Assembly: GCA_027315405.1 (NCBI GenBank)
Contig: DAHUYB010000014.1
Span: 1 to 62,558 of the forward strand
Origin: Gammaproteobacteria bacterium
Lineage (GTDB): Bacteria > Pseudomonadota > Gammaproteobacteria > Natronospirales > REEB76
Direction: 5' to 3'
DNA: 62,558 nucleotides
Notes under the pieces: generated by a model
The model's database searches: none
Seen by the model: only the letters and a program-made list of their open reading frames with translations
What the model was told of the DNA's origin: nothing
In this document: in pieces, positions 18,067 through 28,006 of the stretch
How the letters are laid out: the number at the start of each line of letters is the position of its first letter
How positions within the stretch are numbered: the first letter of the stretch is position 1
Translations under genes and position numbers: made by a program

Positions 18067-19296
18067 TCATTGTTCTTTCAGGGCGATGACCAAATCCATG
18101 ACATTGGTGCCGGTGGGCCCGGTGTACACCAAGTCGCCGCTGGCTTCCAGGAATGCCCCGGCATCCGCCCGCGACAGACATTCGCGCGCATCGAAAGCTG
18201 CGTCTGTGCCCCGGATAAGACTACCGCCATCCACCAGCGCGCCAGCGTCGCAGGAATTGCCGTCGGTTCCATCGGTACCCGCCGCCAACAGATAAATCCC
18301 TTCATGGCCCGCGATCCGCTGCGCCGCCGCTAAAGCCAGCATCTGATTGCGGCCGCCGCGCCCAGGATGGGCCGGCAACTGCACGGTCGTTTCGCCTCCC
18401 CAGATGTGCACACCGGGTTTTGTATCCATCAGGAAGTCGGCAATGCATTCGCCGCAGGCGCCGGCTTCGGGTGCGGGCAGGGATTCATGCAAATGCGCCG
18501 GCCAGCCGGATATTGGGGCAGCAGTCATAATCGCTTGCATGGCCTGACGATTGGTGGCCAATATGCGCGTGCTGACATTGCTTGGCTCAATTTCCGGCAG
18601 CGAGGATTGCGGTAAGTCAGCAAACTGGGGCGGCAGTTCCGGCAGTGGCCGCGGCACTACAGGCAACAATAGGCCGGAACCGATGTGAGCCGGTACATCG
18701 TCCGGTACATCGGAAATCAGCAACAATTCCGCGTGACGACCGGCAAGGTCATGCAACAGCCGACCGCCCTTGATTTGTGAAAACGCGGTGCGCACCCGGT
18801 TCACCGCATCTATGGGGAGCCCACTCGCCAGCAACCAGCGGGTGAGTGAGCGCAGATTGGCGAGCGAGACGCCCTCTACCGGCACTTCCACCAGGCTTGA
18901 AGTCCCGCCGGAAATCAGGAACAGGAAATGTGCATCCGCGGGTGCGTTCGCCAAAAACAGGCGCAGAGCATTACCGGCCGCAAGGCTTTGCTCATCCGGC
19001 AAGGGATGACCGGCTTCCAGTGACACAATGCGTGGATCCCGATACACGGGCGTGTCCTGGTGCCCATGACGTGTAATGACCAAACCGGCACGCAACCCGC
19101 CGCCTACCGCATCAATGGCTCCGGCCGCCATAGCGTCCGCCGCCTTGCCAATCGCCACCAAATACAAATTGTCTGGGAAGGCATGCTGCCGCAATGCCGC
19201 GTGTACACAACTGCGGCCGTTGACAGCAGCCAATCCCTGCTGGAATAGATTCAACAGGAATTGGCGCGGCTGTGGAGGTACGTCGGGGTTCAGCAA
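18067..19296 (-). CDS. glycerate 2-kinase, MOFRL family (TtuD/GckA-like)
   Basis: This 409-residue protein has the two-domain layout of bacterial glycerate kinases: an N-terminal DUF4147 domain (LYLVAIGKAADAMAAGA, GHPLPDEQS, FLFLISGGTSSLVEVP) and a C-terminal MOFRL domain (GGETTVQLPAHPGRGGRNQ, LLAAGTDGTDGN, YTGPTGTNVMDL). It is expected to phosphorylate glycerate to 2-phosphoglycerate; older annotations call it hydroxypyruvate reductase. The start is a TTG at 19296 with no clear Shine-Dalgarno, five nt after the purF stop, so translational coupling to purF is likely. Confidence 0.88.
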   Translation of the reverse strand: MLNPDVPPQPRQFLLNLFQQGLAAVNGRSCVHAALRQHAFPDNLYLVAIGKAADAMAAGAIDAVGGGLRAGLVITRHGHQDTPVYRDPRIVSLEAGHPLPDEQSLAAGNALRLFLANAPADAHFLFLISGGTSSLVEVPVEGVSLANLRSLTRWLLASGLPIDAVNRVRTAFSQIKGGRLLHDLAGRHAELLLISDVPDDVPAHIGSGLLLPVVPRPLPELPPQFADLPQSSLPEIEPSNVSTRILATNRQAMQAIMTAAPISGWPAHLHESLPAPEAGACGECIADFLMDTKPGVHIWGGETTVQLPAHPGRGGRNQMLALAAAQRIAGHEGIYLLAAGTDGTDGNSCDAGALVDGGSLIRGTDAAFDARECLSRADAGAFLEASGDLVYTGPTGTNVMDLVIALKEQ

Positions 19297-19301
19297 GCGG
19301 A

Positions 19302-20813
19302 TCAGGAAACGTTGTACATTTCGATGACTTGGCGGTCATCGTGCAGGCGGTTCTGTTTGGCCTCGTCGGAACGCTCCTGAGCAAGCACCGCCAGGTAATC
19401 GCTGGTCACGTCGCCGGTGATGTACTCGCCAGAAAATACCGAGGTATCGAAACGCTGGATCTTTGGATTGCCGCGACGTACCGCATCAATCAAATCATCC
19501 AAATTTTGGTATATCAGCTTGTCGGCACCGATAAATTCCGCCACCTGCTCCTCGCTGCGATCGTGGGCAATGAGTTCCCGGGTCGTGGGCATGTCAATGC
19601 CGTACACATTGGGAAAACGCACCGGTGGTGCAGCGGATGCAAAATATACCTTGTGGGCGCCCGCATCCCGGGCCATCTGGATGATCTGCTGAGAGGTGGT
19701 CCCGCGTACGATGGAGTCATCCACCAGCAACACGTTCTTGCCGCTGAATTCCAGGTCAATGGCATTAAGTTTTTGATGTACCGAGTGGTTGCGCTGTTTC
19801 TGCCCCGGCATGATGAAGGTGCGGCCGATGTAGCGGTTCTTGATAAAACCCTCGCGGTATTTCACCCCCAGCACGTTGGCAAGCTGCAGGGCACTGGTGC
19901 GACTGGTATCCGGGATCGGGATGACCACATCAATATCATGGCTCGACCAGTCGCGCTGAATCTTCTCCGCCAGCTTGTCGCCCATGCGCATCCGCGCCTT
20001 GTAAACGGAAATGTCATCCATGATGGAATCCGGGCGTGCAAAATACACATACTCGAAGATACAGGGTGAATACAGCGACTTTTCGGCACATTGCTGGGTG
20101 TGCAGCCCGCCATGGCGATCAATGACCACGGCTTCGCCCGGCGCCACGTCGCGCACCAATTCAAATCCACATACATCCAGGGCCACACTTTCAGAGGCAA
20201 TCATGTATTCGGTACCGGCATCGGTGATGCGCCGGCCGAATACCAGTGGGCGTATGCCGAAGGGGTCGCGGAAACCCAGGATGCCGTAGCCGGCAATCAT
20301 GGCGACGTTGGCGTAACCGCCGCGGCAGCGCCGGTGCACTGCGCTGACAGCTTTGAAGATGTCGCGTTCATCTACCTCCAGGCTGCCGGTGCGCTGCAAC
20401 TCATGGGCGAATACATTCAAGAGGATTTCAGAATCGGATTCGGTGTTGAGATGGCGCCGATCCTCGCGAAACAGCATGTCCTTGAGGGCGCGGGCGTTGG
20501 TGAGATTGCCATTGTGACCGAGCCCGATGCCGTAAGGCGAGTTGGTGTAGAACGGTTGAGCTTCGGCCGAATTTGCGCAACCGGCCGTTGGATAACGCAC
20601 GTGACCGATGCCGACACTGCCGCGCAGCCGCAGCATATGCCGTTGATGGAAAACATCGCGCACCAGGCCATTGCTCTTGCGCAGATAGAGATGATCCTGA
20701 TCGCAGGTCATGATACCGGTCGCATCCTGGCCGCGATGCTGCAGGACGGTCAAGGCGTCATATAGAATCTGATTGACGTTTCCGTGACCGACAATCCCGA
20801 CAATCCCGCACAT
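19302..20813 (-). CDS. purF: amidophosphoribosyltransferase
   Basis: This 503-residue enzyme makes 5-phosphoribosylamine from PRPP and glutamine, the first step of purine synthesis. The N-terminal nucleophile is C2 in [11 protein letters not shown]; the glutaminase domain continues with GHVRYPTAG and [11 protein letters not shown], and the PRPP loop is [13 protein letters not shown] near residue 360. A GAGG lies nine bases before the ATG. It follows cvpA by 17 nt, the usual gammaproteobacterial cvpA-purF operon. Confidence 0.97.
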   Translation of the reverse strand: MCGIVGIVGHGNVNQILYDALTVLQHRGQDATGIMTCDQDHLYLRKSNGLVRDVFHQRHMLRLRGSVGIGHVRYPTAGCANSAEAQPFYTNSPYGIGLGHNGNLTNARALKDMLFREDRRHLNTESDSEILLNVFAHELQRTGSLEVDERDIFKAVSAVHRRCRGGYANVAMIAGYGILGFRDPFGIRPLVFGRRITDAGTEYMIASESVALDVCGFELVRDVAPGEAVVIDRHGGLHTQQCAEKSLYSPCIFEYVYFARPDSIMDDISVYKARMRMGDKLAEKIQRDWSSHDIDVVIPIPDTSRTSALQLANVLGVKYREGFIKNRYIGRTFIMPGQKQRNHSVHQKLNAIDLEFSGKNVLLVDDSIVRGTTSQQIIQMARDAGAHKVYFASAAPPVRFPNVYGIDMPTTRELIAHDRSEEQVAEFIGADKLIYQNLDDLIDAVRRGNPKIQRFDTSVFSGEYITGDVTSDYLAVLAQERSDEAKQNRLHDDRQVIEMYNVS

Positions 20814-20830
20814 GCAAGCGCCTCGCTAGT

Positions 20831-21349
20831 TCACTTATGACTCGGGTCCATCAGCTTGCGTTCACCACGCATCATCTCGTCTGCGATCCGCGTCGGCAAC
20901 AGCGCACGCATCCAGCCGGCCACTGACTCCGCATAGGGAATGAGCCGTGATTGCTGCCACCAAAGCTGCTGCGGCAGCGTGGTAAATCCGACCACGATCA
21001 CCAACACAGCCACAATCACCACACCGCGTAGCAAACCGAAGATCAGGCCCAGCGCTCGGTCGGCGGCACTGGCGCCGGTCTTTTCCATGATCTTGCCGAT
21101 CAGGAAATTAATGGCTGCGCCAATAATCAGAATCACCACGAACAAGACCATGAAACCGATGACGACGCGCACCGACGGGTTGTGGATCACGGTGAAAACA
21201 TCACCCACCTGCCGGGCAAAGCGCAGTGCTACCCAGAAACCGATGATCCAGGTGATCAGCGACACGCTCTCACGCAAAAAGCCCCGCAGCAGGCTGATGA
21301 GGGTCGAAATGATGATGACGCCAAGAATGAGGTAATCAACCCAAATCAT
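20831..21349 (-). CDS. cvpA: CvpA family inner-membrane protein
   Basis: This 172-residue protein has four hydrophobic segments in its first 120 residues (YLILGVIIISTLISLLRG, VSLITWIIGFWVALRF, VVIGFMVLFVVILIIGAAI, GVVIVAVLVIVVGF). The family (colicin V production protein) is linked to envelope homeostasis and colicin V export in E. coli; its exact role is unsettled. It lies between dedD and purF. Confidence 0.92.
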   Translation of the reverse strand: MIWVDYLILGVIIISTLISLLRGFLRESVSLITWIIGFWVALRFARQVGDVFTVIHNPSVRVVIGFMVLFVVILIIGAAINFLIGKIMEKTGASAADRALGLIFGLLRGVVIVAVLVIVVGFTTLPQQLWWQQSRLIPYAESVAGWMRALLPTRIADEMMRGERKLMDPSHK

Positions 21350-21444
21350 GCGCGCCCTGGCCGCTGTGGCGTGCCGCCTCGAATACGGGCCGTTATTTTA
21401 ACAGACGCGGACCTTGCAAACCGTGTCCCGTTCAAACTCAGGAA

Positions 21445-22041
21445 TCAGGAATTCGGCACCACTTCAGCCCGGCCGCCGAAAGCCCGCGCTACTTCAGAAA
21501 CGATGTGTTCGGCGGCCGCGCGGTCGGTGTAAGGCCCGACGCGCACACGGTAATAAATACGGCCTCTTTTATGGAAGCGGCTAATATAAGCGTGATAACC
21601 GTGTTTCGCGAGCTTGCGTTCCACACTGCGCGCATTGGCTTGATTGCCGTAACTGCCGGCCTGTACCGCCCAGCCACCGGTTGCTGTCGCCACATGCGTA
21701 GCAGGCGCCGAGGTTGGCCGCACAGCAGGCTTGGCAAGCGGTGCAACTCCGGCTTTCGGGACAGGTGAACCCTGGGTGGCGCTTGCCAACGCCGCTTGGG
21801 TGACCGTTGCGGGTATGGAAACACGGGTGGCACCCGCCGCCTGAGCCGGCACTGCCGAGTTGCCCAGATCCATGCGATAGGCGGGTGGTGCGGTGGTAGC
21901 GGTAGCCGGCGGCAGTGTCAGAGGTTTGGTCACCGTGGTGTTGGGGGCGGATCCGCCCCTCAACACCCAGGGAATGATGATGACTGCCAGGATTACCAGC
22001 ACCACCGCGCCGATCAGGCGCTCCTTGAGTCCAATCTCCAT
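21445..22041 (-). CDS. dedD: SPOR-domain cell-division protein, DedD-like
   Basis: This 198-residue protein has a short cytoplasmic start (MEIGLKERL), one membrane anchor (AVVLVILAVIIIPWVL), a Pro/Ala/Thr-rich periplasmic linker and a C-terminal SPOR domain (GWAVQAGSYGNQANA through YYRVRVGPYTDRAAA). SPOR domains bind denuded peptidoglycan at the septum. The start at 22041 follows GGAGGT at good spacing; the frame is open upstream into folC but lacks such a site. Position between folC and cvpA matches DedD of other gammaproteobacteria. Confidence 0.9.
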   Translation of the reverse strand: MEIGLKERLIGAVVLVILAVIIIPWVLRGGSAPNTTVTKPLTLPPATATTAPPAYRMDLGNSAVPAQAAGATRVSIPATVTQAALASATQGSPVPKAGVAPLAKPAVRPTSAPATHVATATGGWAVQAGSYGNQANARSVERKLAKHGYHAYISRFHKRGRIYYRVRVGPYTDRAAAEHIVSEVARAFGGRAEVVPNS

Positions 22042-22072
22042 TTCCCGACCTCCAGCCGGCGCAACTGCGCCA

Positions 22073-23356
22073 TTAGATACAATTGGTACCGGATTCCTGC
22101 CTGAGACGCAATATGGCACTCACCGTCTGGAAAGAACCAAACACCACGATGCGATCGCCCGCTACGCTTGCCGACTGGGCCGCTTGGAAGGCGTCAGCCA
22201 CCGTTGGGCATTCAGTCAGCTTGGCATCCGGTATCGCCACCTGAATCCGCCGGGTCAGGTCCGCGGCACTCTGGCCGCGTAATCCGCCCAAACCGGCCAC
22301 AAACCAACGGTCAAACCGGAAGGCTAGCACGCGCACCACCTCTTCCACAGCCTTGTCGCGCAACATACCCACGACCGCCACTGTTTTCCCCGTCACCCGG
22401 TTCATGGCGAGATTCGTGGCGAGCACCCGGGCCGCGTCCGGATTGTGGGCCACATCCAGAATGCACTCCACTTCGCCCGGCAAGCGCTGGAAGCGCGCGC
22501 TAATCCATGCTGTTTGCAAACCCTCACGCAACCCGGCTTCGCCCACCGGCAGCACGGAGCGCAATGACTGCAACAGCGCCAGGACGCTGGAAGCGTTATC
22601 AAACTGGATGCGCCCCGGCAGCGCAGGCGCCGGCAGCTGCTTGATTTCCCTGGCGTGGCTACGCCAGCACCAGGTATCACCGCTCATCTGCCAATCAAAA
22701 TCCCGGCCTAGAACCTCCAGTTCAGCACCCAGTTGGCGCGCTGTTGCCAGCAAGCGTGGCGGCGGGTCCCGATCCCCGCAAATGGCCGGTCGCTGACCGC
22801 GGTAGATGCCGGCCTTCTCATAGCCAATGCTATCGCGATCGTCACCCAGCCATTCCTGGTGATCGAGGCCGATGGATGCTACCAGCGCAGCGTCAGAGTC
22901 CACGGTATTCACCGCATCCAGGCGCCCGCCCATACCCACTTCCAGCACCGCCACGTCAATCTTGTGGCTGCGGAAAATGTCGAAAGCGGCAAGCGTACCA
23001 AATTCGAAATACGTGAGGCTGACATCGCCGCGCGCCGCATCCACATTTTCAAACGCGGCACACAATTCAAGATCCGTTGCTTCCACTCCATTGACGCAGA
23101 TCCGTTCGTTGTAATGCAACAGATGGGGCGAAGTATAAGCACCGACCTTGAAACCCTGTGCATGTAGTATGGCATCCAGAAACGCCACGCACGAGCCCTT
23201 GCCGTTGGTGCCGCCCACCGTCAACACACGGAACGCAGGCTGCTCAAGTTGCATGCTTTTCAGAACCCGCCTGACACGATCCAGACCCAGGTCAATGGGG
23301 TTGGGGTGCAGTTGTTCTTGCCAGCGCAGCCAGGATTCAAGTGTTGAAAAGCGCAT
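22073..23356 (-). CDS. folC: bifunctional dihydrofolate synthase / folylpolyglutamate synthase
   Basis: This 427-residue Mur-ligase-like enzyme adds glutamate to dihydropteroate and to folates. Motifs: VGGTNGKGSCVAFLDA (P-loop) near residue 48, YTSPHLLHYNERI, LEVGMGGRLDAVN and the C-terminal CILDVAHNPDAAR. It follows accD after 110 nt, a gap that includes an 8-bp inverted repeat (23429-23436 with 23458-23465) next to the accD stop, and precedes dedD. Confidence 0.95.
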   Translation of the reverse strand: MRFSTLESWLRWQEQLHPNPIDLGLDRVRRVLKSMQLEQPAFRVLTVGGTNGKGSCVAFLDAILHAQGFKVGAYTSPHLLHYNERICVNGVEATDLELCAAFENVDAARGDVSLTYFEFGTLAAFDIFRSHKIDVAVLEVGMGGRLDAVNTVDSDAALVASIGLDHQEWLGDDRDSIGYEKAGIYRGQRPAICGDRDPPPRLLATARQLGAELEVLGRDFDWQMSGDTWCWRSHAREIKQLPAPALPGRIQFDNASSVLALLQSLRSVLPVGEAGLREGLQTAWISARFQRLPGEVECILDVAHNPDAARVLATNLAMNRVTGKTVAVVGMLRDKAVEEVVRVLAFRFDRWFVAGLGGLRGQSAADLTRRIQVAIPDAKLTECPTVADAFQAAQSASVAGDRIVVFGSFQTVSAILRLRQESGTNCI

Positions 23357-23466
23357 GCTCAGAAGGGTGAAACAGTTCTATGTATGTCTGCGAGCGAGGC
23401 GAGAGGATGTGTGGTGTGAGCTGAAAATGTATAAGCTGTCAATCCCGCATTTGCGCCGCTTATACC

Positions 23467-24348
23467 TCAGCCCTCGCCTTCTTTTGGCGGCGGCTGGCGC
23501 GTGAGCATGGCGAGCAACGAGGCGAGTTTATCGCGCATCTCGCGACGGTCCACGATCATGTCCACGCCCCCGTGTTCCAGCAGAAACTCGCTGCGCTGGA
23601 AACCTTCCGGCAGGGTTTCGCGTACCGTCTGCTCGATAACCCGCGGACCTGCAAACCCGATGAGTGCCTTGGGTTCGGCCACGTTCACATCCCCCAGCAT
23701 CGCCAGGGAAGCGGACACGCCGCCGGTAGTGGGGTCGGTCATGACGGAAACAAAGGGTAGGCCCCGGCGCGAGAGTTTTGCCAATGCGGCGCTGGTCTTA
23801 GCCATCTGCATGAGGGAAATGAGTGCTTCCTGCATGCGGGCACCGCCGCTGGCGGAGAAACACACCAGTGGCGCATTTTCCTCCATGGCCGCATCCACCG
23901 CACGCACGAAGCGCTCGCCCACCACCGAGCCCATGGAACCGCCCATGAACTTGAACTCGAAGGCGCAGACAACGATGCGCATACCCTTGAGACGCCCCTT
24001 CATGGCCACCAGCGCATCCTTCTCAGCGGTGGCTTTCTGGGCCAGGAGCAGACGATCTTTATATTTCTTGCTATCGCGGAAACGCAGAATATCTACCGGT
24101 TCCACGCCGGCGCCGATTTCCGCGCCGGAACCCGCATCCAGGAACGCCTCCAGCCGTTGGCGCGCCGTGAGCCGCATATGATGGCCGCACTTGGGGCATA
24201 CATACAGATTGCGCTCCAACTCGGCGCGATAGAGCACGGAATTGCACTCCTCGCACTTACTCCATAGACCTTCTGGAATACCGCGCCGCACCGGACGGGA
24301 TTCCTCGGTGTTGATGCGCGATGGAACGATTTTCTTGAACCAGTTCAT
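23467..24348 (-). CDS. accD: acetyl-CoA carboxylase carboxyltransferase subunit beta
   Basis: This 293-residue subunit, with AccA, moves CO2 from biotin to acetyl-CoA to form malonyl-CoA. It starts [12 protein letters not shown] as in most AccD proteins, has a four-Cys zinc ribbon (CEECNSVLY and VCPKCGHHM), and the crotonase-like core [46 protein letters not shown]. An upstream in-frame ATG at 24378 is less likely by family length. It follows trpA closely and could be co-transcribed. Confidence 0.95.
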   Translation of the reverse strand: MNWFKKIVPSRINTEESRPVRRGIPEGLWSKCEECNSVLYRAELERNLYVCPKCGHHMRLTARQRLEAFLDAGSGAEIGAGVEPVDILRFRDSKKYKDRLLLAQKATAEKDALVAMKGRLKGMRIVVCAFEFKFMGGSMGSVVGERFVRAVDAAMEENAPLVCFSASGGARMQEALISLMQMAKTSAALAKLSRRGLPFVSVMTDPTTGGVSASLAMLGDVNVAEPKALIGFAGPRVIEQTVRETLPEGFQRSEFLLEHGGVDMIVDRREMRDKLASLLAMLTRQPPPKEGEG

Positions 24349-24387
24349 GGTTGACTGTGTCCAGTGATAAATGGCCATGCCCGGCCG

Positions 24388-25200
24388 TTATGCACGCGCG
24401 GCATCCATGGCTTGACGTAAGCCGTGTACGAATCCGCTCACCTGCGTCAGCAATTCCCGGGGTGCGCTTTGGTGTTCTCCGATGCGCTTGACAATAGCAC
24501 TGCCTACCACGACTGCGTCCGCGAATTGCGCCAGCTTTGCCGCCGATTGCGCGTCGCGCACACCGAAACCCACGCCCACCGGCAAATGGGTTGCGCGGCG
24601 AATAACCTGAAGCCGCTGCTGCACGTCCTGTACATCCAGACTCGCGGCGCCGGTCACGCCCTTGAGGGCCACATAATAGACGAATCCCGAGGCGATTTCG
24701 CAGATGCGGTCGAGGCGTGCACCACTGGTCGTAGGCGCCAATAGGAAAACCGGATCCACTCCCTGGGCCTTGAGCAATCCTGCCAGCGGTTCGGCCTCTT
24801 CTGGCGGCATATCCACCGTGATGACGCCATCCACACCTGCATCAGCCGCAGCCCCGGCGAAGGCTTCGATGCCAAAGGCCTCCATGGGATTCAGATAACC
24901 CATGAGTACCAGGGGGGTATGCGAATCGGCCCTGCGAAATTCCTTGACCATTGCCAGCACTTTGCCGAGGGTGGTACCGGCGGCCAATGCACGTTCGCAG
25001 GCCTGCTGGATCACGGGACCGTCTGCCGTGGGATCCGAAAACGGCACGCCCAATTCCAGCACATCGGCGCCGGCCTTTGTCAGCGCATGCATCAGCGGGA
25101 CGCTGACACTGCCGTCCGGATCGCCGGCGGTAATGTAGGTTACCAGCGCGCTACGGCCGGCGCGCTTAAGTTCCTTGAATACCGGGGCCAGCCGGCTCAT
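24388..25200 (-). CDS. trpA: tryptophan synthase alpha chain
   Basis: This 270-residue TIM barrel cleaves indole-3-glycerol phosphate to indole, which is channelled to TrpB. Motifs: [30 protein letters not shown] with the catalytic Glu, [28 protein letters not shown], and the phosphate-binding VGVGFGVRD and VVGSAIV. The ATG overlaps the trpB stop by four bases (ATGA), indicating translational coupling. Confidence 0.97.
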   Translation of the reverse strand: MSRLAPVFKELKRAGRSALVTYITAGDPDGSVSVPLMHALTKAGADVLELGVPFSDPTADGPVIQQACERALAAGTTLGKVLAMVKEFRRADSHTPLVLMGYLNPMEAFGIEAFAGAAADAGVDGVITVDMPPEEAEPLAGLLKAQGVDPVFLLAPTTSGARLDRICEIASGFVYYVALKGVTGAASLDVQDVQQRLQVIRRATHLPVGVGFGVRDAQSAAKLAQFADAVVVGSAIVKRIGEHQSAPRELLTQVSGFVHGLRQAMDAARA

Positions 25201-26429
25201 AACGTGATGCCCTCGCGAGAAGCCACGGTCTGGATATCTTTATCGCCCCGCCCGGACAGGTTGACGATGATGAGATGGTGGTGGGGCATCGCGGGAGCCA
25301 GCTTGATGGCATAAGCCAGCGCATGACTGGATTCCAGGGCCGGCATGATGCCTTCGGTGCGGGTAAGCCGATGGAAAGCCTGCAGCGCTTCTTCATCCGT
25401 GACCGTGTCGTAATTTACCCGCCCGATCTCCTTAAGCCAGGCATGCTCCGGACCGACACCGGGATAATCGAGTCCGGCGGAGACGGAATGGGTCTCGCGA
25501 ATCTGACCCGCCTCATCTTCCAAAAGATAAGTGCGATTGCCATGCAGCACTCCGGGCCGGCCGGCCGTGAGGGACGCCGCGTGCTTGCCGGTGTGCAGCC
25601 CTGCGCCGCCGGCCTCCACGCCGTACAACTTTACATCATCATCCAGAAAAGCATGAAACAGGCCGATGGCGTTGGAGCCGCCGCCCACGCAGGCTATGAG
25701 TGAATCCGGCAACCGGCCTTCCGCAGCGAGAATCTGGCCACGGGCTTCTTCGCCGATGCAGGCGTGGAAATCACGCACCATCATCGGATAGGGATGCGGT
25801 CCGGCAACGGTACCGATGACATAGAAGGTATCGTCCACGTGCGCCACCCAGTCACGCATAGCTTCGTTGAGCGCATCCTTTAGGGTGCGCGAACCGGAAG
25901 TGACCGGAATCACGGTCGCGCCCAATAGCCGCATGCGGTACACGTTGACGGCTTGGCGCTGAATGTCTTCGCTGCCCATGTACACCACACATTCAAAGCC
26001 GAATCGTGCCGCCACGGTGGCGGTGGCCACGCCATGCTGGCCGGCGCCGGTTTCGGCGATAAGGCGCGTTTTGCCCATGCGCTTGGCCAACAGTGCTTGG
26101 CCGAGTGCATTGTTGATCTTGTGGGCACCGGTATGATTCAAATCCTCGCGCTTGAGATAAATGCGCGCACCCTTGAGTTGGGTACTCAGGCATTCCGCGA
26201 AATACAAGGGCGACGGCCGGCCAACAAAATCCCGCAGGTCGCGCCGCAGTTGCCTCTGGAAATCCATATCGTGACAGCAACGTGCATAGGCCGCCCGCAG
26301 CTCCTCCACCGGACCCATCAGTGTTTCAGCCACAAAGCGTCCGCCGTAGGGGCCGAAATGACCGTCGGTATCCGGCAGATGCCGTAATGATTCTGTGAAC
26401 GCCCCGAGCTTTTCAAGCGGCTGCGACAC
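25197..26429 (-). CDS. trpB: tryptophan synthase beta chain
   Basis: This 410-residue PLP enzyme condenses indole and serine to tryptophan. The PLP lysine lies in [14 protein letters not shown] near residue 95; [17 protein letters not shown] and the phosphate-binding VGGGSNAIG follow. Translation starts at GTG with a strong GAGGTG six bases upstream, overlapping the end of trpF by 17 nt. The trpF-trpB-trpA order between truA and accD suggests one long operon; trpE, trpG, trpD and trpC are not in the window. Confidence 0.97.
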   Translation of the reverse strand: MSQPLEKLGAFTESLRHLPDTDGHFGPYGGRFVAETLMGPVEELRAAYARCCHDMDFQRQLRRDLRDFVGRPSPLYFAECLSTQLKGARIYLKREDLNHTGAHKINNALGQALLAKRMGKTRLIAETGAGQHGVATATVAARFGFECVVYMGSEDIQRQAVNVYRMRLLGATVIPVTSGSRTLKDALNEAMRDWVAHVDDTFYVIGTVAGPHPYPMMVRDFHACIGEEARGQILAAEGRLPDSLIACVGGGSNAIGLFHAFLDDDVKLYGVEAGGAGLHTGKHAASLTAGRPGVLHGNRTYLLEDEAGQIRETHSVSAGLDYPGVGPEHAWLKEIGRVNYDTVTDEEALQAFHRLTRTEGIMPALESSHALAYAIKLAPAMPHHHLIIVNLSGRGDKDIQTVASREGITL

Positions 26430-27039
26430 GATTCACCTCACGTATAAATTCACCCATCTTCGCGGCATCCTTGATGCCCGGCGCGCTTTCCACGCCGCTG
26501 GAGACATCCACCCCATAGGGACGCAAGCTGCGGATAGCGGCCGCTACATTATCCGCGCGCAGGCCGCCGGCGAGAATCATCGGCGGGCCATGCAACTGCG
26601 GCACACCGGACCAGGCGAAAGTCATGCCGGTACCGCCTTTGTGACCGGCCGCGTGACTGTCCAGCAGCAGCGCCGCGGCATCGCCATAGCGGCGCACATA
26701 GTCCGTCAGATCCGCCTGACCGCCCATGGGCACCGCCTTGATATAGGGGCGCGCGAAACCGCGGCAGAACTCCGGCGGTTCCTCTCCATGAAATTGCAAA
26801 AGGTCCACACGCACGTCATCCAGCACCCGCTGCACCTCTGTACGTGTCGAGTTCAAGAAAAGTCCAGTGACCGTGATGAACGCCGGCGCCGTATCCGCCA
26901 GAACCTTTGCCTTTTCAAGCGCCACGTAGCGGGAGCTTTGAGCGAAAAATACCAACCCAACGGCATCCACTCCCAGATGCGCAGCGGTTTCCACATCTTG
27001 AGAACGCGTCATCCCGCAGATTTTTATGCGTATGCGCAC
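26413..27039 (-). CDS. trpF: phosphoribosylanthranilate isomerase
   Basis: This 208-residue TIM barrel carries out the Amadori rearrangement of phosphoribosylanthranilate in tryptophan synthesis. The catalytic Cys lies in IKICGMTR near residue 8 and the Asp in [29 protein letters not shown] and [15 protein letters not shown] form the phosphate site. The start appears to be GTG at 27039, six nt after the truA stop, and the end overlaps trpB. Confidence 0.95.
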   Translation of the reverse strand: MRIRIKICGMTRSQDVETAAHLGVDAVGLVFFAQSSRYVALEKAKVLADTAPAFITVTGLFLNSTRTEVQRVLDDVRVDLLQFHGEEPPEFCRGFARPYIKAVPMGGQADLTDYVRRYGDAAALLLDSHAAGHKGGTGMTFAWSGVPQLHGPPMILAGGLRADNVAAAIRSLRPYGVDVSSGVESAPGIKDAAKMGEFIREVNRVAAA

Positions 27040-27045
27040 TGCTAT

Positions 27046-27864
27046 TTACCGGTTGAGAGCGGATATGAGGTTAGCAGAAAGGCCGTCAAACAGCGCGCCT
27101 TGCGGCACGGGTATGTTGTAGGCCGCCGGGTACAGTACCGCCGTAAAGCACAAACCCTGTGGTGGCGCGGTGACACCGCCCAAACTGCGATCACGGCCCG
27201 CCAGCACTCGCTGTGCCCATTCTGGATCCTGTTTGCCGGCGCCGATGGCAAGCAGTACACCGACGATGTTGCGGACCATGTGGTGCAGAAACCCGTCGGC
27301 TACCACATCAATCAGCACTCCATCGCCGTCACGGCGCACGTCAAGCCGGTGCACGCTGCGTACCGGCGAACGGGCCTGACATTCCACCGCGCGGAACGCG
27401 GAAAAATCATGCTCTCCCAGCAAAAACTTCGCGGCTGTTCGCATGCGCTCTTCATCCAGCTGATGGCGAATCCATGTCATTTGCGATCGCATAATCGCCG
27501 GTCGTGTCAGCCGGTTGAGGATACTGTATCGGTAGTGACGCGCGCACGCCCGGTAGCGCGCATGAAATTCTTCCGGTACATCCTGGATCCAGTTCACCGC
27601 CACGTCCGCCGGCAGATTGGAATTAATCCCCAGCAGCCAGCCACGCAGATGCCGCCGTACCGGGCTATCGAAATGTGTCACTTGGCCGGTAGCATGCACA
27701 CCCGCATCCGTACGCCCAGCGCAGACAACCCCCACGGGATGATCGGCGACCTTGGCGATGGCGGCTTCGAGACAGGCCTGCACGGTGCGCCCCGCATGCG
27801 ATTGCCGCTGCCAACCCATGAACGCAGTGCCGTCGTATTCAAGGCTCAATGCCAAGCGCGCCAT
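27046..27864 (-). CDS. truA: tRNA pseudouridine(38-40) synthase
   Basis: This 272-residue enzyme isomerises uridines 38-40 in the anticodon arm of many tRNAs. The N-terminus SLEYDGTAFMGWQRQ and the catalytic Asp in CAGRTDAGVHATGQV near residue 52 are typical, as is FLHHMVRNIVGVLLAIG near residue 200. A GGTGGGG precedes the ATG. It follows fimV after 142 nt and leads into trpF. Confidence 0.96.
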   Translation of the reverse strand: MARLALSLEYDGTAFMGWQRQSHAGRTVQACLEAAIAKVADHPVGVVCAGRTDAGVHATGQVTHFDSPVRRHLRGWLLGINSNLPADVAVNWIQDVPEEFHARYRACARHYRYSILNRLTRPAIMRSQMTWIRHQLDEERMRTAAKFLLGEHDFSAFRAVECQARSPVRSVHRLDVRRDGDGVLIDVVADGFLHHMVRNIVGVLLAIGAGKQDPEWAQRVLAGRDRSLGGVTAPPQGLCFTAVLYPAAYNIPVPQGALFDGLSANLISALNR

Positions 27865-28006
27865 CAGACCCCACCAGGACGGGCACAGAAATGTAAAATT
27901 AAAAAAACGTCTGTCTGCCTCATGGCGCGCAGCCGATGAAATTCTTCAGTGGAATTTTAGCCGCTGGCCAAAACAGTCCAGCTTTACGACCAGCCGGGCA
28001 ACTGAC

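Noticed and set aside
19272-20765. Plus-strand open frames opposite purF
   Set aside because: purF is complete and typical; these are shadows.
26395-27939. Long plus-strand open frame (514 codons) opposite trpF and truA
   Set aside because: Both genes on the other strand are unmistakable enzymes; the antisense product has no family pattern.
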